From Macrococcoides equi (GTDB taxonomy: Bacteria; Bacillota; Bacilli; Staphylococcales; Staphylococcaceae): DNA of 64,000 nucleotides. Under the pieces are notes generated by a model, which saw nothing but the letters and a program-made list of their open reading frames with translations, did not search any database and was not told where the DNA came from. Positions 35,710 to 44,105 of the stretch are shown in pieces (the stretch's first letter is position 1; each line of letters opens with the position of its first letter). Location of the stretch: NCBI RefSeq assembly GCF_047425865.1, contig NZ_CP179735.1. One strand, given 5' to 3'. The position numbers were made by a program, and so were the translations under genes.

Positions 35710-36306
35710 GAATACACAAAAACTTGGGAACAGCGAGAGTTACGATGTATTGCTAGTATGAATGCAAGGATCGGCTGGCAAAATCTTAGAAAAGATGAAT
35801 TTTTAGATAATGGAAATTACTACTTAATAACAGGTACAGATTTTAATAATGGATATGTTGATTTAAAAAATTGCTATTATGTTGACAAGTATAGGTATGA
35901 TCAAGATAAGAAAATCCAAGTGAAACAAGAATCTATACTAATAACAAAAGACGGTACTTTAGGAAAAGTAGCCATGGTAAAAGAGTTAAAGAAACCAGCA
36001 ACACTAAATGCAGGAATTTTTAATGTCATAAAAAAAACAAATGAAATAGACACCTATTTTTTATATGAATATCTAAAAGCTCCTTTTTTGATGGATTATG
36101 TTAATAAAAGAGCTACTGGAGGTACTATTAAACACTTAAATCAAAATATACTAGTGAATTTCCCTATTAAATTACCTTCATTAAATGAACAAAAAAAGTT
36201 AGGGAGCTTATTTAGAGATTTAAATCAAGCCATCACCCTTCATCAGCGTCTAATTTGTATATTTATACGATTAAAATATTCCTTAAAGGAGGAATTATTT
36301 CTAAAT
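35710..36306 (+). pseudogene. Silent hsdS cassette C (one target-recognition domain), direct orientation
   Basis: An open frame begins after a stop at 35707-35709 and starts with R1c (WEQREL, TTGGGAACAGCGAGAGTT at 35724-35741). About 165 residues of HsdS TRD-like sequence follow, with ITGTDFNNGYVDL, TKDGTLGKVAMV and GGTIKHLNQNIL, ending at the second repeat (core 36230-36248, AITLHQR). No start codon with ribosome site precedes R1c, so it is silent as it stands. The frame stays open and runs without a stop into hsdR, which has its own ribosome site inside the cassette tail. It is a donor for recombination with hsdS. Confidence 0.85.
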
Positions 36307-39300
36307 ATGGATAATAAAGATTATGGAGAAAAGATTTTTCAAGACAATTTTGTTAAAGAACTTACAAAATATAAGTGGAATGCACCGGATGAATTAAATG
36401 GTAATTTGCATAGGGTAACAGTTGATACGTTAATTAATCATTGGCGTAAGGAATTGAATCGTATTAACGCTGATCAACTTGAGGGTGTGGAGCTTACTGA
36501 TGATGAGTTTTCTCAAGTAATGAATCGAGTAAATCAAATTAATAATAGTTATGATGCTGCTAAATTATTGTCTATAGAGGATTCAAAAGGGAAGATTGAT
36601 GGTATATTTAGAACGCCAAATCCTAAGATAACTAGAGAACAGATTACTTTAACGATATTTAAGAAAGCTCAAGTTAGTGGTGGAGATTCTTCGTATAATA
36701 TTGCTCGTGAGGTTGTTACGAAAAATGGTAACCGATTCGATATTGTTTTATTAATTAATGGTCTTCCTCTGATAAATATTGAGCAAAAGCGTGCTGATAT
36801 TCCTGTTAGTAAAGCATTCAATCAATTCAAACGATATTATGTTGATGGCGAATTTAATAATAATTTTATGGCTTTTTCTCAAATGATGGTCATCACTTCA
36901 GAAACGGATACTCGATATTTCGCAACTCCAAAATCAGTCAGTGAATTTAACATGTCTTTCGTATTTCATTGGTCTGATGAGAATAATAATAAAGTCACTA
37001 ATTGGGAGAAGATTGTTGAATATTTCTTAATGATTCCTATGGCGCATCAAATGGTTGGTGATTACTTAGTGATTGATGAGTCTAAGGATCCAGAAAACCG
37101 TCGTCATATGTTAATGAGGCCTTACCAAGTTTATGCTCTTCGAGCAATCGAAAGTGCTGCAATGGGATGGAAGCCTCATGAAAAATCAGTTGGAGGTTAT
37201 GTCTGGCATACTACAGGATCTGGTAAGACGATAACAAGTTTTAAGACAGCTTTATTCTTATCTACTAGAGCTGGTTTTGACAAGGTTATTTTCTTAGTAG
37301 ATAGGAGAGAATTAGACAGTAGAACTTCTGAAAATTTTAAAGCTTATGCATCTTACGAACCTGTAGATGTGGATGATACGAAGTCAACATATCAACTAAA
37401 GAAGCAATTGCTATCTAAGAAGAATGGCATTGTAGTTACAACAACATTTAAACTTCATTCTTTAGTAAAAGAAATGATTGAAAATGATGATCCAACCTTA
37501 CGTGATATGAAAATGGTATTTATCATTGATGAAGCACATCGTACCACGATGGGTCAAATGATGGGTACAATTAAAGAATATTTTAGAAGGAAAAGTTTGT
37601 TTTATGGATTCACTGGTACACCATTGTTTGATGAGAACAATGTTAGAGGTAAAATAAACCAAAAAAGTGAAGTAATTAATACGACTGAAAAGCTTTTTGG
37701 TCCAATGCTACATAAGTATACAATTGATGAAGCGATTGCTGACAAAAACGTACTAGGTTTTCATGTTGATTATATTAATACTGGTGAATTTAATAGTTAT
37801 GAATCATTAAAAGAACTAATTATTGAGAGAAAGCTTTTTGAAAAGCCTAACTTAAGTAAACGAACTGTTGAAAAAGAAGTCATGGCATTAAGTGAGTACG
37901 AAGTAGAAAATTTGGCAAAAGGGTATGGAATATTAGTTTATCAAGATAAATCCCATATACCAAGAGTTGTATCCGAGATACTTGCAAATTGGGAAGAACA
38001 ATCTCAAGGCGGTTTCTTTAATGCAATTTTGACCGTAGCATTTAAAAAGAGAGTTATTGAGTATTACAAAGAATTTAAACGACAAATGGAAGATTTCTAT
38101 GGTAGAAAGCCTAATATTGCTATTTCTTTTAGTTTTGGCAGTGATGAGGAAGAAGATGTTACTGTAGATATTGAATTTATTAAAGAAATGTTTAAGGACT
38201 ATTCTAAATTCACAGGTATAGAATTCATCGCTGGAAATAAAAAACACGGTGAAGAGGCTTATTTTGAGGATTTAGTTGCTCGAGCAACTCGTGGTGGTAG
38301 CAAACGAAATGAGAAAAATATAGACATCATAATCGTTGCAGACCAATTTTTAACAGGGTATGATTCAAAATATTTAAATACACTTTATGTTGATAGATCT
38401 CTAGAATTACAAGGATTAATTCAAGCTTATTCAAGAACAAATCGTATTTATGGTAAAGAAAAAGAATTTGGAACTATTATCAATTTTAAATATCCTAGAA
38501 TGACAGAATCAATTGTAAATGAAGCATTAGAACTTTATGGTAGTGGTGGTAAGAATAGTCCTGCAATAGTTGATGAATATGAAACAGCTATTGGTAAATT
38601 AGTTTTATGTTTTGAAAATTTACAAGAATACTTCTCAAATCCAACGGATTGGGGATTGTATGAATTAGATGAAGCGTTTAAAAAGGAATTTAAGTTGTTA
38701 TTTAGGGAGTCTTCTAAGCAATTGAACACTTCAATGCAGTATTATGAGTTTGAATGGGATGACGATGTGTTTGGAATGACTCAACAAAAATGGTTACAAT
38801 ATATTGGAGCATATCGAAACTTATTCCCAGGACAAGAGCCTCCTGATGAAAGAGTTGTTGAGCTAGTAAGTAATTCAAAACTAGTAGGTGTACAGCATAT
38901 CGATGAGCATTATATATTAAAATTAATTGGACAAAAGACAAAAGTTTCAAATGGTGTTCAAACAGTGGATCAAGAAACTTTAAGAATCATTTATGAACAA
39001 ATTCAAGAATTGAGTAATATGGGTGATGATGAAAAAGCTAAATTACTGAGGGAATTTGTTGATACAGAATTACTTGAAGGACATGTCGCTGCAAAGACGA
39101 ACTTTGATCAAGCGTTTGAAGAATGGAAACTGGATAAAAGAAATAAAGAAATAATAGAATTTGCTAATAATTATGGATTAGATTCAAAATTACTAATACT
39201 TTCTGTAGATGATTATTCAGATATGCATCCAGATGTCATACCATTGATTGAAGAAATAAATAGTAGTATAAATTTTGGAGCTGCTAACGAAAAGCTTGGA

Positions 39301-39381
39301 CCAAATTTGTTGAAACATAAAATAGAAGTAAGTAAGAAAGTTAAGACTGAAATTCCAATGTTCAAATTAAAATATAAATAA
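36307..39381 (+). CDS. hsdR: Type I restriction endonuclease subunit HsdR
   Basis: 1024 aa motor and nuclease subunit. The N-terminal PD-(D/E)xK nuclease has Asp145 (RFDIVL) and Glu159-x-Lys161 (IEQKR). The SF2 translocase has Walker A TTGSGKT at about 302-308, DEAH at 408-411 and FTGTP about 30 residues later; a second RecA domain carries QAYSRTNR. The start at 36307 is set by AAAGGAGGA at 36285-36293; the frame extends 183 codons upstream through cassette C, but that part is HsdS-like. HsdR cuts DNA lacking the methylation laid down by HsdM/HsdS. It lies between the two silent cassettes, inside the putative invertible segment. Confidence 0.93.
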   Translation: MDNKDYGEKIFQDNFVKELTKYKWNAPDELNGNLHRVTVDTLINHWRKELNRINADQLEGVELTDDEFSQVMNRVNQINNSYDAAKLLSIEDSKGKIDGIFRTPNPKITREQITLTIFKKAQVSGGDSSYNIAREVVTKNGNRFDIVLLINGLPLINIEQKRADIPVSKAFNQFKRYYVDGEFNNNFMAFSQMMVITSETDTRYFATPKSVSEFNMSFVFHWSDENNNKVTNWEKIVEYFLMIPMAHQMVGDYLVIDESKDPENRRHMLMRPYQVYALRAIESAAMGWKPHEKSVGGYVWHTTGSGKTITSFKTALFLSTRAGFDKVIFLVDRRELDSRTSENFKAYASYEPVDVDDTKSTYQLKKQLLSKKNGIVVTTTFKLHSLVKEMIENDDPTLRDMKMVFIIDEAHRTTMGQMMGTIKEYFRRKSLFYGFTGTPLFDENNVRGKINQKSEVINTTEKLFGPMLHKYTIDEAIADKNVLGFHVDYINTGEFNSYESLKELIIERKLFEKPNLSKRTVEKEVMALSEYEVENLAKGYGILVYQDKSHIPRVVSEILANWEEQSQGGFFNAILTVAFKKRVIEYYKEFKRQMEDFYGRKPNIAISFSFGSDEEEDVTVDIEFIKEMFKDYSKFTGIEFIAGNKKHGEEAYFEDLVARATRGGSKRNEKNIDIIIVADQFLTGYDSKYLNTLYVDRSLELQGLIQAYSRTNRIYGKEKEFGTIINFKYPRMTESIVNEALELYGSGGKNSPAIVDEYETAIGKLVLCFENLQEYFSNPTDWGLYELDEAFKKEFKLLFRESSKQLNTSMQYYEFEWDDDVFGMTQQKWLQYIGAYRNLFPGQEPPDERVVELVSNSKLVGVQHIDEHYILKLIGQKTKVSNGVQTVDQETLRIIYEQIQELSNMGDDEKAKLLREFVDTELLEGHVAAKTNFDQAFEEWKLDKRNKEIIEFANNYGLDSKLLILSVDDYSDMHPDVIPLIEEINSSINFGAANEKLGPNLLKHKIEVSKKVKTEIPMFKLKYK

Positions 39382-39456
39382 ATAATTAATAACGGCCAGA
39401 CTTAATCAGTCAAGGCCGTTTTATATATTCAATCAGCGTGAATCTTTATAGTTATC

Positions 39457-40389
39457 TTAACTTAATCCAGAGAGTGAGCGCATGATGATATCAACATCTT
39501 GATTTTCTAATTCTTGAATGATATGCAAATAGGTTTTTTGAGTAGTTGTCATACTTGCATGACCAAGGCGTCTTGCAACACTAGCGATAGAAACACCAGC
39601 AAATAACAATAATGAAGCATGAGTATGGCGTAAACCATGAATTGAAATCACTGGTACATGTGCATCCTTACATACACGTTCTAAAATGCCATTGATAGTA
39701 GAGTTATAAATCTTTTGATTACGCTTTATAAATATTGGTTCATCCTCAGGATAATTTTTGATTAACTGTGAAAATTGAATGACGGTTTGCCAATCGAGTT
39801 GAACCTTTCTGACAGACGATTGATTTTTTGTAGGTAAAAATCCACCATTACCTTTATAATCCCAAGTTTTATTAATGACCAACATTTGATGTGGAAAATC
39901 AAAATCCTTTGGTGTTAAAGCTAAAGCTTCTGAAAACCTAATACCGGTCTTTGCAACTAAAAGTATGAACCAATGCCAATTGACTTCGTTAGAAAGTTTC
40001 AAAGTAGATAACATTGTATGAAGTTCAAATTGATTAAGGTATTTAGGTTTTTTATCTCTAGGTGGCTTACCTTTAATAATTGCTTTTCTAGTAGGATCAC
40101 GATCAATAAGACCTTCATCCACAGCATCTAAAATTGCACCTTTAAGCTGATGATGAAAATCCATAGTCGTTTGACGTTCATGCTCTTGAGCATAATCATT
40201 TAATAATTGCTGATAGGTAATACGATTTAAATCCTTAAGTTTTACATTAGGTGCGAGCCTAACAACCCATTGATGAGTCATAAGATACTTATTCATAGTA
40301 ACATTTCGAATCGCTCCTTCCTTATAGACAGTAATCCAACGTTTGTAGTATTGATGAAAAAGCTCTTCATTATCATTTAAAACTAACAT
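39457..40389 (-). CDS. Tyrosine recombinase, probable hsdS invertase
   Basis: 310 aa. It has an N-terminal SAM-like DNA-binding domain (about 1-100) and a catalytic domain with the tetrad Arg151 (TGIRFSEAL), His251-x-x-Arg254 (HGLRHTH), His277 (LGHASM) and nucleophile Tyr287 (KTYLHI). All catalytic residues are present. It starts after GAGGAGG, 21 bp downstream of silent cassette D on the same strand, and no phage genes or tRNA attachment site lie nearby. Recombinases of this class beside duplicated hsdS cassettes invert specificity genes, as in the pneumococcal type I locus. Action on the local repeats is inferred. Confidence 0.9.
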   Translation of the reverse strand: MLVLNDNEELFHQYYKRWITVYKEGAIRNVTMNKYLMTHQWVVRLAPNVKLKDLNRITYQQLLNDYAQEHERQTTMDFHHQLKGAILDAVDEGLIDRDPTRKAIIKGKPPRDKKPKYLNQFELHTMLSTLKLSNEVNWHWFILLVAKTGIRFSEALALTPKDFDFPHQMLVINKTWDYKGNGGFLPTKNQSSVRKVQLDWQTVIQFSQLIKNYPEDEPIFIKRNQKIYNSTINGILERVCKDAHVPVISIHGLRHTHASLLLFAGVSIASVARRLGHASMTTTQKTYLHIIQELENQDVDIIMRSLSGLS

Positions 40390-40401
40390 ACCACAACCTC
40401 C

Positions 40402-40419
40402 TCGAAATTATTATTTCGA
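40402..40419. repeat. Short palindrome between cassette D and the recombinase gene
   Basis: TCGAAAT-TATT-ATTTCGA, 7-bp perfect arms. It begins 4 bp from the R2d repeat, contains the cassette D stop codon and lies just before the recombinase ribosome site. It could be a recombinase half-site pair or a hairpin affecting translation. Confidence 0.5.
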
Positions 40420-40911
40420 CTCACGCTGATGAAGGGTGATTGTTTGGTCCAATTTATAGAAAATAATACCGATTGCTTTTTGCTCTTCTTTTTTAGGTAA
40501 ATTTATTTTTGTTCTTAAAATATTAGAATTATATAACCTCTTAATTGTACTTCCTTCAAGCCCTTCCCATTTAACTATAGAGTAAAAAGATTTTAAGAAT
40601 TTATTATCTATTCTCCCGTTATGATCTAACCAAACGATATTAGAATCTTGAAAATATGCTTTTTCTCCATTATATTCAACTATTTTACCTATACTACCTG
40701 AAGCTGAAATCAGCAAATCTCCTACTTTTGGATAGGGAAATTTAGATTTGTATTCCTCAAATAACTCTTTTGAAATAAAAGCATCTGGATTACTTCCAAA
40801 AGTACCTATTTTATAAAAAGGTATATCACCTGTTGTTGCAGTTTGATCTTTGAATATTCTTTTATTCATTGAAACTTTAGCTAATTCCCCCAACTCTCGC
40901 TGTTCCCAAGT
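40411..40911 (-). CDS. Silent hsdS cassette D (one target-recognition domain), inverted
   Basis: Read on the reverse strand it begins with R1d (WEQREL) at 40911-40889, continues through a TRD with IPFYKIGTFGSNPDAF, SASGSIGKIVEYNG and EGSTIKRLYNSN, and ends at R2d (core 40440-40424, QTITLHQR) and stop. About 165 codons, half of a normal HsdS. No ATG with ribosome site lies upstream of R1d; a TTG at 40893 is the first possible start and has no ribosome site. It is therefore a stored cassette. Inversion between R1d and R1b would replace TRD-B by this domain and place the recombinase gene just downstream of hsdS. Confidence 0.85.
   Translation of the reverse strand, partial: TWEQRELGELAKVSMNKRIFKDQTATTGDIPFYKIGTFGSNPDAFISKELFEEYKSKFPYPKVGDLLISASGSIGKIVEYNGEKAYFQDSNIVWLDHNGRIDNKFLKSFYSIVKWEGLEGSTIKRLYNSNILRTKINLPKKEEQKAIGIIFYKLDQTITLHQRESK
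40889..40909 (-). repeat. hsdS cassette-start repeat R1d (inverted)
   Basis: Reverse complement of R1b over 21 bp. The copies a, b and c are in direct orientation; this is the only inverted one. Confidence 0.9.
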
Positions 40912-41120
40912 GTATATATATTTTATAAAATTTCTTGTTCTCTTACAAATTTTAACATGAGATTTTTGGATTAAATTTTTGGATTTAAATAATTTAGAAA
41001 TTAGAAAATAATTTTAGAAATCATTATTTTTAAAATGATAAAACTTCTTGAGTTAATAAACATTTTTTTACAAATGGCTAATGATAATATTATAATTACT
41101 TTAAAGAGAGGGTGGATGTT

Positions 41121-41777
41121 TTGACAAACACTAAACGATTTCCTGTTGTCGATAGTACTTATATAGAGGATATTAATGGTCAGTCACGCTTTGGTTATGG
41201 GATTAGAGAGTGGCTGGATTTAAATGACGCTAAAGAAATTTTTAATAATGAAGGTTATTTTATCGGGATGACTTTACGTTTTTTCGATTTTGTTTCAGGT
41301 GAAACGTTTGAGCCTTTTCCGGTTACTAGAAATATTGCATATGGCAATGTCGTATTTCATGATGAGTTATTTTATTTTCTTCAAGCTGATTTTGGTACTA
41401 ATGTAATTAACTTAATCAGTTATTATCCAGATCAGGAGACTAATGTGGTAACTACTTTAGATATGAATGTGATGGATTTAGATAAACTGAAGATTATTGG
41501 TAATGGCGTTCACGTGGTTAATCAGAAAGAAGATTTCTTTTGTTATTATCCTGAATCATTTGCATTGCAACTGGAAGACGAGGAAACGGTTGTCATGATG
41601 GATGAAGACAAGTTATATATCAATCAATGGATTGAAGAAGAGATTGATACGGGAGATGATTTTCCGAAATATAATTATTATGACAAACTTGTTATAAAGA
41701 ATTTTGTAGGTGAAAGTTTAAGCGAAGAGATTGGTTATTTGCAGCAGCACAAAGATGGTAAATGGTGGCTTAGTTAA
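41121..41777 (+). CDS. Hypothetical protein, tandem paralogue 1
   Basis: 218 aa, acidic, predicted soluble. Its sequence aligns along its length with the next gene: NGQSRFGYG/YNQSRYGYS, IGMTLRFFDF/DGMTISFYDF, NIAYGNVVF/NVGYGQVTF, LYINQWIEE/VYINQWVEE and a common WLS end. The start is probably the TTG at 41121, after GAGGGTGG; this aligns with the ATG of the paralogue. A GTG at 41112 is an alternative. No catalytic motif or family is recognised. Next to the R-M locus, but separated by about 210 bp of A/T-rich DNA. Confidence 0.65.
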   Translation: MTNTKRFPVVDSTYIEDINGQSRFGYGIREWLDLNDAKEIFNNEGYFIGMTLRFFDFVSGETFEPFPVTRNIAYGNVVFHDELFYFLQADFGTNVINLISYYPDQETNVVTTLDMNVMDLDKLKIIGNGVHVVNQKEDFFCYYPESFALQLEDEETVVMMDEDKLYINQWIEEEIDTGDDFPKYNYYDKLVIKNFVGESLSEEIGYLQQHKDGKWWLS

Positions 41778-41800
41778 TAAAGTAATGTGAGGTGAATGTA

Positions 41801-42460
41801 ATGGTAGAAATTAATCGCTTTGATATTGTTCGTGGTAATCAAATATTAGAAATATATAATCAATCTCGATATGGCTATAGTTTAAGTGAAGGGATAGAAC
41901 TTAACGAAATTGAAGATGTCATTCAACATTCGGGCAAGTATGACGGGATGACAATCAGTTTCTATGATTTTGACACTGGACAAGTTAATTGTCCATTTGA
42001 CTTGAAGCAGAACGTTGGATATGGTCAAGTCACATTCATTGATGGTTACTGTTATTTCCTGCAATGTGATTATGCCGCAAGAAAAGTTAATGTAATTGAA
42101 TATTTGCCAGGTCAGCCTGCTCGTACGTATGTTAGTTTGAATATGGATGAAGTTGAGCTAGGTAATTTGATGATTATGGAAAATGGTGTGAATGTTGTAA
42201 GTAATACTGATGTTTTTGAAAGCTATTATCCTCAAAAGTTTCGCATGAAGTTAGTGTCTCCTGAATCAGTTGTATTGATTGATGAGGATAAAGTATATAT
42301 CAATCAATGGGTTGAAGAGGGCTGGGATGAAGAACTGGATATTCAGACAAATGATTTTAAGTATTATGACCAGCTGATTATAAGGGATTTTGAAGGTAAC
42401 CTGATCAGTAAGGAAACAGCTAAGTTATCCACTCATCACGGGCAAGAGTGGTTAAGTTAA
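41801..42460 (+). CDS. Hypothetical protein, tandem paralogue 2
   Basis: 219 aa, acidic and soluble, a diverged copy of the gene 23 bp upstream. The ATG at 41801 is 6 bases after GAGGTG, better than the GTG at 41792 that lies within the ribosome site. The duplication gives two co-transcribed versions; function is unknown. A terminator follows. Confidence 0.7.
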   Translation: MVEINRFDIVRGNQILEIYNQSRYGYSLSEGIELNEIEDVIQHSGKYDGMTISFYDFDTGQVNCPFDLKQNVGYGQVTFIDGYCYFLQCDYAARKVNVIEYLPGQPARTYVSLNMDEVELGNLMIMENGVNVVSNTDVFESYYPQKFRMKLVSPESVVLIDEDKVYINQWVEEGWDEELDIQTNDFKYYDQLIIRDFEGNLISKETAKLSTHHGQEWLS

Positions 42461-42488
42461 ACAGTGTATACAATGCACTGTTTTTTAT
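42461..42488 (+). terminator. Terminator after the paralogue pair
   Basis: ACAGTG (42461-42466) pairs with CACTGT (42476-42481), followed by TTTTT. Confidence 0.75.
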
Positions 42489-42607
42489 TTTGAATACATT
42501 TTTATAAATCATAATATATTGCAATTTGACACACTTCCACATTTACAATTATCATGTAATTAATGGAAAATATAAAAATGAATTGAAATTGAAATTCGAG
42601 GTGGGCT

Positions 42608-43564
42608 ATGAAGAAGATATTATTGAGTTTATTTGCTGCGATACTTGCAACGGGTGCATTTTTGGATACGAAAAATTATATTCAGGGGAATAACATTGAA
42701 CTGAACTCTTATGATCCAGCAGGTTCTTATCAGACAAAACAGGAAGCAGTGGATGAGATGGGGTATGCGTTAGAGTTAATCGATGTTGATTCTCATGCAG
42801 AGATGAAGCGTATTTTTAAATTACCGAATAAAAGTTACTATACATTAGAGATGTTAGATGCACAGAAGAACCAGTCGTCTTATCTTTATACGGGATTAAT
42901 TGAGACGCAGAATGGTAATACTTCAATCCTTGAATTTCCGGAGCACAAGTGGGAACTTATTAGTGTGAATAATGATTATAAGAATAAGTCATGGGATGTG
43001 AACAGTAAAGCTGGAAAGTTTCATTTTAATGTTGGAGATTTTGTTTCAAATGATATTGATAATCGTATCATCATTAACGATGATGAGTCAGCTGGCATGA
43101 GTATTGACTACACACCGAAGAAGGGTGTAATTGAGATGAATGACAATGGTGTCTGGCTGGATCACGCGAAGTTTAAGGTTGGTATGCAGAACAAATCGAA
43201 GACTTATCCTACTGAAGATGCAGCGGTGAATGCTGTTAAGCAGAATGACTTTGGCAAACGACTTGGTGTTATAAAGATGCGTGATATGAACTTTTATGTC
43301 TATGTCAATCAAGTCGCTGAATTTAACGAGTATACGATTGTACCGGTGAGATTAAAAGATAATCAGTTTATTGCCGGTAAGTATGAGCGCTTCACCTTTG
43401 AATCTGAAGATATTTTTGAAGTGAGTATGGAAGAACAGGTTGAAGGTATACTTTTCACAGTGCACTTCCAGCAGGATAACGAGAAATTGAAAAAGTATAG
43501 CAACACATTAAAACATAAACATATGCATATTGCTGTAGTAGGGGGTAAACAGGATGCAAAATAA
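42608..43564 (+). CDS. Hypothetical secreted or membrane-anchored protein
   Basis: 318 aa. A short N-terminal hydrophobic segment after MKK (about 4-18) looks like a signal peptide or anchor. The rest is hydrophilic and rich in beta-forming residues, with no known motif. It has a partly repeated theme, TKQEAVDEMG near 43 and TEDAAVNAVKQ near 200. Its end overlaps the DUF805 gene by 11 bp, so the two are co-translated and may act together at the membrane. Confidence 0.65.
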   Translation: MKKILLSLFAAILATGAFLDTKNYIQGNNIELNSYDPAGSYQTKQEAVDEMGYALELIDVDSHAEMKRIFKLPNKSYYTLEMLDAQKNQSSYLYTGLIETQNGNTSILEFPEHKWELISVNNDYKNKSWDVNSKAGKFHFNVGDFVSNDIDNRIIINDDESAGMSIDYTPKKGVIEMNDNGVWLDHAKFKVGMQNKSKTYPTEDAAVNAVKQNDFGKRLGVIKMRDMNFYVYVNQVAEFNEYTIVPVRLKDNQFIAGKYERFTFESEDIFEVSMEEQVEGILFTVHFQQDNEKLKKYSNTLKHKHMHIAVVGGKQDAK

Positions 43565-44069
43565 TATGTCGATGAAAGATGCAGTCATTGCATTCTGGAC
43601 GAAAGGTTTTCAGTTTAGCGGGCGTGCACGTCGAAGCGAGTACTGGTTGAATGTTGTGGCAATGATTTTGATAGGTTTACTCTTCTGGGGGATTTTTAGC
43701 TTGGTTGATGTATTCACAGGGCAAAAGTTTCATCTGCAGGAACATTATCATTTCTTTTCAACAGAGATAACCCCTTATATTACTGCTATTCCTGGTATGG
43801 CTCAAGCGAGTCGTCGCCTGCAGGATATTAATATAAATGGGATATTTGCTATTGTGATTATTGCATTTGGTAAGATTATTAGTTTTATTTCAACGCATGT
43901 GTTTCCGATATTTCCGATAGATTTTACAAATATGGGTGGGATGACATCTTTAGTTGTTTTCTCGTTAATTACTGTTGTTCCTTGGTTATTCTTATTCATT
44001 TGTAATTTCATTCGTGGCAATCACGGACCTAATCAATACGGTGAAGATCCAAAACAAGTGATTTCATAA
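43554..44069 (+). CDS. DUF805 family membrane protein
   Basis: 171 aa. The N-terminus has the DUF805 motif FWTKGFQFSGRARRSEYW at about 14-31, then about four membrane helices; RRLQDININGI corresponds to the family's RRLHDxG-type loop, and GPNQYGEDP closes the protein. DUF805 (YhaH-like) proteins are inner-membrane proteins of unknown role. It overlaps the preceding secreted-protein gene. Confidence 0.85.
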   Translation: MQNNMSMKDAVIAFWTKGFQFSGRARRSEYWLNVVAMILIGLLFWGIFSLVDVFTGQKFHLQEHYHFFSTEITPYITAIPGMAQASRRLQDININGIFAIVIIAFGKIISFISTHVFPIFPIDFTNMGGMTSLVVFSLITVVPWLFLFICNFIRGNHGPNQYGEDPKQVIS

Positions 44070-44072
44070 TGT

Positions 44073-44105
44073 AAAAAAATCGTAGCGATTCGCTACGATT
44101 TTTTT
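44073..44105. terminator. Bidirectional terminator
   Basis: AATCGTAGCG / CGCTACGATT stem with A-run and T-run. It serves the DUF805 operon and the convergent ktrB-like gene. Confidence 0.9.

Noticed and set aside
35758..36306. Reading hsdR as starting at 35758 (1207-aa protein)
   Set aside because: The first 183 residues are HsdS TRD-like and end in ITLHQ; a strong ribosome site just before 36307 gives a normal-length HsdR.
39457..40389. Integrase as a marker of a prophage or genomic island
   Set aside because: No phage genes, tRNA or flanking att repeats were seen; repeats that fit its action are the hsdS cassette borders.
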